Of a stretch of DNA of 64,000 bases, positions 62,175 to 64,000 are shown one piece after another; the stretch's first letter is position 1, and each line of letters starts with the position of its first letter. Location: NCBI GenBank assembly GCA_905221605.1, contig CAJNDS010002100.1, forward strand, positions 77,501 to 141,500, in the 5' to 3' direction. The notes below the pieces were generated by a model. That model had not been told where the DNA came from, searched no databases, and saw only the letters and a program-made list of their open reading frames with translations. Both the position numbers and the translations under genes were made by a program. This DNA comes from Symbiodinium natans. Lineage: Eukaryota > Sar > Dinophyceae > Suessiales > Symbiodiniaceae.

Positions 62175-62284
62175 CTGAACTCTCAGGCCTAAAGCCGATT
62201 TGGGGGAATAAGGTTTGGGGTTTAGGGTCTGGGGCTTAGGGTTTAGGGTTTAAGGTTTAGGGTTTAGGGTTTAGGGTTTAGGGC

Positions 62285-62371
62285 TGTTTGCAGAGTTTGC
62301 AGGGCTCGACAAGCCAGGTGTACCGGCTGGGAGCTGCTCATTGCACTGGTCAGCTGTCGCTTGGCCGCTTC
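62285..62371 (-). CDS. predicted exon, unknown protein
   Basis: Acceptor GTAGCCAG; 29 codons EAAKRQLTSAMSSSQPVHLA then CRALQTLQTA; apparent GC donor at the CCCTAAA edge (an earlier GTACAC is also possible). Confidence 0.65.
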
Positions 62372-62379
62372 CTGGCTAC

Positions 62380-62502
62380 TATAGGGCCTAAATGATTAGA
62401 ACAGGGTTTTGGGGGTTATCACAGTATATTTATACATATTTATAAAGCGACCGTAAGGGAATACTATGAGTAATTATTCCGACCCCTGTAAGAGGATGCA
62501 TA
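62380..62502. mobile_element. small element, family G
   Basis: CTATAGGGCCTAAATGATTAGAAC ... TAATTATTCCGACCCCTGTA; abuts the acceptor side of exon 62285-62371. Confidence 0.65.
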
Positions 62503-62548
62503 GCTATTACAGGGCGCGCGGCTTTTAGAGTTTGGGGTTTGTTTATTC

Positions 62549-62826
62549 TCAACATGCACCTTCATTTTGAGAGAAGCTGACACCCCTTCCCACATGCCCA
62601 TGCCAGCAGCAATCGCAACGAGGACCGACGGTCACCACTCCTGCTCTCGCCGCAGGCGGACAGAAGCGGTGGAGGTCGCTGACCTTGGGTACAAGTCGCT
62701 CCTCTGTGGCGGGAGAGGGTAGAGTCTAGAGAACTGCACACAAACAGATGAGGGCACGGCTTTCCACCTGCAGGTGACTGCTGGGCAATCGCCTGGCCGC
62801 CAGCTGTAATTCATCAGACAGAAGCT
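62549..62826 (-). CDS. two exons, gene 3' end
   Basis: Exon 62758-62826 (LLSDELQLAARRLPSSHLQV...) ends in phase 1 at GTGCCC. After a 54-bp intron without heptamers (acceptor CTCTCCCGCCACAG), exon 62549-62703 reads LVPKVSDLHRFCPPAARAGV and continues VGPRCDCCWHGHVGRG to a TGA. One of the best-supported junctions here. Cys/His cluster CDCCWHGH could bind metal; family unknown. Confidence 0.75.
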
Positions 62827-62974
62827 CTCGCACCAGGAGGGGGTAGGGTTTTAGGGGCTCAGGGATGTGTCGAGAGTTTTGTTTAAACCCGCTTCTGCTC
62901 ATGAAGCGTTAGGGTTTCGGAGCTTAGGATGATGCCTACAGTGCAATGTGAGTACTTCTCTAAATCGGGTCTCT

Positions 62975-63046
62975 TGTTGGGGATCCCGTTTAAAGGGTGC
63001 CGCCTTTAGTGGGCACCCAGAAAGGTGCCCGAATTTAGGAAACTAC
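62975..63046. mobile_element. small element, family L, abutting an exon
   Basis: GATCCCGTTTAAAGGGTGCC ... GAATTTAGGAAACTAC; its edge supplies the donor GTAGTTTCC of exon 63047-63114. Confidence 0.5.
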
Positions 63047-63114
63047 CCATGCAGTGTTGCCGGGCAGAATCCTGCCTGCACTGGAGAGGCTGACGCATCA
63101 GGCCATGCAGGCTC
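63047..63114 (-). CDS. predicted internal exon
   Basis: Acceptor CTGTCTAAG; SLHGLMRQPLQCRQDSARQH, donor GTAGTTTCC. Confidence 0.6.
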
Positions 63115-63263
63115 CTTAGACAGTCACGGGATACCCAAGCAGGTAAATGCTTCAACCCCGGGTCGTTTGATCAGTTCTTTAAGTTCTCTAAGTCATGGGT
63201 TTTTTTTGGACTCCCGGTTACAACACAGAGCTTCATGTTTAGGGTTTAGGGTTGAGGAAACTG

Positions 63264-63652
63264 CCCATGTCACAAGATGCCAAGGTTCCGTGTCGCCCAC
63301 GGCTTTGGGCCAGGCGTCGAAGCGTGGGGAAGCTGCTGCAGGCGATTTGCCCGAGAGGCTGTTCCTTAGGTCAATTGCTATTGCTTTCATCCTATATCGT
63401 CCTGCACAAACCTCTGCGCCCTGGGAAAAGTTGAAAGGACAAACCGTCCACGTCCAAGGGGCCGTTTGCCGACTCCGGGCGACGAGGCCTGCATTCGCTT
63501 GCTTGGGAGCAACTTGCCCCGAAAACACGCAAACTCCCCCAGAAATGACTTCTGAACCATCTTTCGGGCTCGAATTCTTAGGCATGTCAATCAGGCTACC
63601 GCCGAGGTTCTGAGCCACGCCCTGACAACTTGCTGATGGTTGAAACGATCCC
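63264..63652 (-). CDS. predicted long exon, unknown protein
   Basis: About 130 codons open, beginning near acceptor CCACAAAG (EGSFQPSASCQGVAQNLGGS) and including LIDMPKNSSPKDGSEVISGG and YRMKAIAIDLRNSLSGKSPA. Donor GTTTCC near 63263. The longer open frame on the plus strand over the same span is less protein-like and is taken as its shadow. Confidence 0.6.
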
Positions 63653-63699
63653 TCCTTTGTGGCACCTTTTTTCACGGTGCCCTCCCTTCATCCTCATAA

Positions 63700-63830
63700 T
63701 TCTGCAGCCCTGTCAACGCTTTCGCTTCCACTGGGCGCCTGCGCTGCCGGCCACGAGTCCGTTCCTGTCTGGGTTGCCTTCGGTTGCAGCTTCTGTCTAC
63801 AGGTCCGCAGGAAGCATGCATTGACAGCGC
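63700..63830 (-). CDS. possible exon
   Basis: Frames here are open on the minus strand (for example QKLQPKATQTGTDSWPAAQA), upstream of the 63264-63652 exon, but more than one frame is plausible and no edges were fixed. Confidence 0.35.
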
Positions 63831-64000
63831 TGCCATCACTGCAGTCGGGCTCTGCTCATCACTGCAGTCGGGCTGCGTTGACTCCGAAGGGATCGCCCTT
63901 GGAATCACACGAGAAGGGCAGGAGCGCACAGAAAGGGTACCTCTATATTCGAAACCCCCAAAAGGCCCCCATGAACTGAGCTTCCAGGCCCGGCAAACCT

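Noticed and set aside
62948-63613. 221-codon plus-strand open frame
   Set aside because: It spans an element and repeat-derived sequence and is antisense to minus-strand exons with better residue composition and splice sites.
1-64000. Many open frames ending in FRVSG-, NPKP- or LGFRV-type sequence
   Set aside because: These tails are translations of TTTAGGG/CCCTAAA arrays; only the unique parts were considered for coding.
1-64000. tRNA, rRNA, dinoflagellate spliced-leader relics
   Set aside because: Looked for characteristic sequences by eye and saw none; a covariance or profile search would be needed to exclude degraded copies.

Overview
The window looks like nuclear DNA of a protist, most likely a dinoflagellate or close alveolate relative. 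Short GC-rich coding islands (about 40-260 bp) are separated by introns built largely from the telomere-type heptamer TTTAGGG/CCCTAAA. Many donors are GT drawn from the repeat itself (GTTTAGGG), some appear to be GC or GA, and acceptors are AG. A U6 snRNA sequence confirms a spliceosomal host. No bacterial-type operon, tRNA, rRNA or CRISPR array was recognised. The assignment rests on style; no species-specific marker was found.

Layout. On the + strand most coding islands have CCCTAAA arrays on their left and TTTAGGG arrays on their right, so an intron reads exon-GT(TTTAGGG)n ... (CCCTAAA)n-AG-exon and could fold end to end. Most islands read on the minus strand (0.3-13 kb, 15.5 kb, 17-19 kb, 21-26 kb, 28-43 kb, 45-63 kb). 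Plus-strand coding appears near 9.5, 14-16, 20, 26.8-27.6, 44.3 and 58.0 kb. Several neighbouring islands splice together with matching phase. Gene boundaries are mostly unresolved and most proteins are unrecognised. Partial exceptions are a SNARE-like coiled coil (25-26.5 kb), two membrane-spanning exons (21 kb), a C2H2/U1-type zinc-finger exon (37.9 kb) and a four-exon small secreted protein (26.8-27.6 kb).

The introns also carry at least eight families of about 80-170 bp elements with terminal inverted repeats. Some supply the splice sites themselves and so behave as introners. Three larger elements (10.55-11.94, 21.97-24.64 and 51.26-52.96 kb) share both ends but have unrelated, satellite-packed interiors.

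The most striking locus is 47.4-50.5 kb on the minus strand: a U6 snRNA copy ending in its T-run, then a degraded RNA-virus-type SF2 helicase, then a 5'-truncated non-LTR retrotransposon, all in one orientation. This is the arrangement expected from a retrotransposition event whose reverse transcriptase switched template twice.

Exon limits were read by eye from open frame, phase and splice dinucleotides. Treat them as models without transcript support; strand is uncertain where stated.
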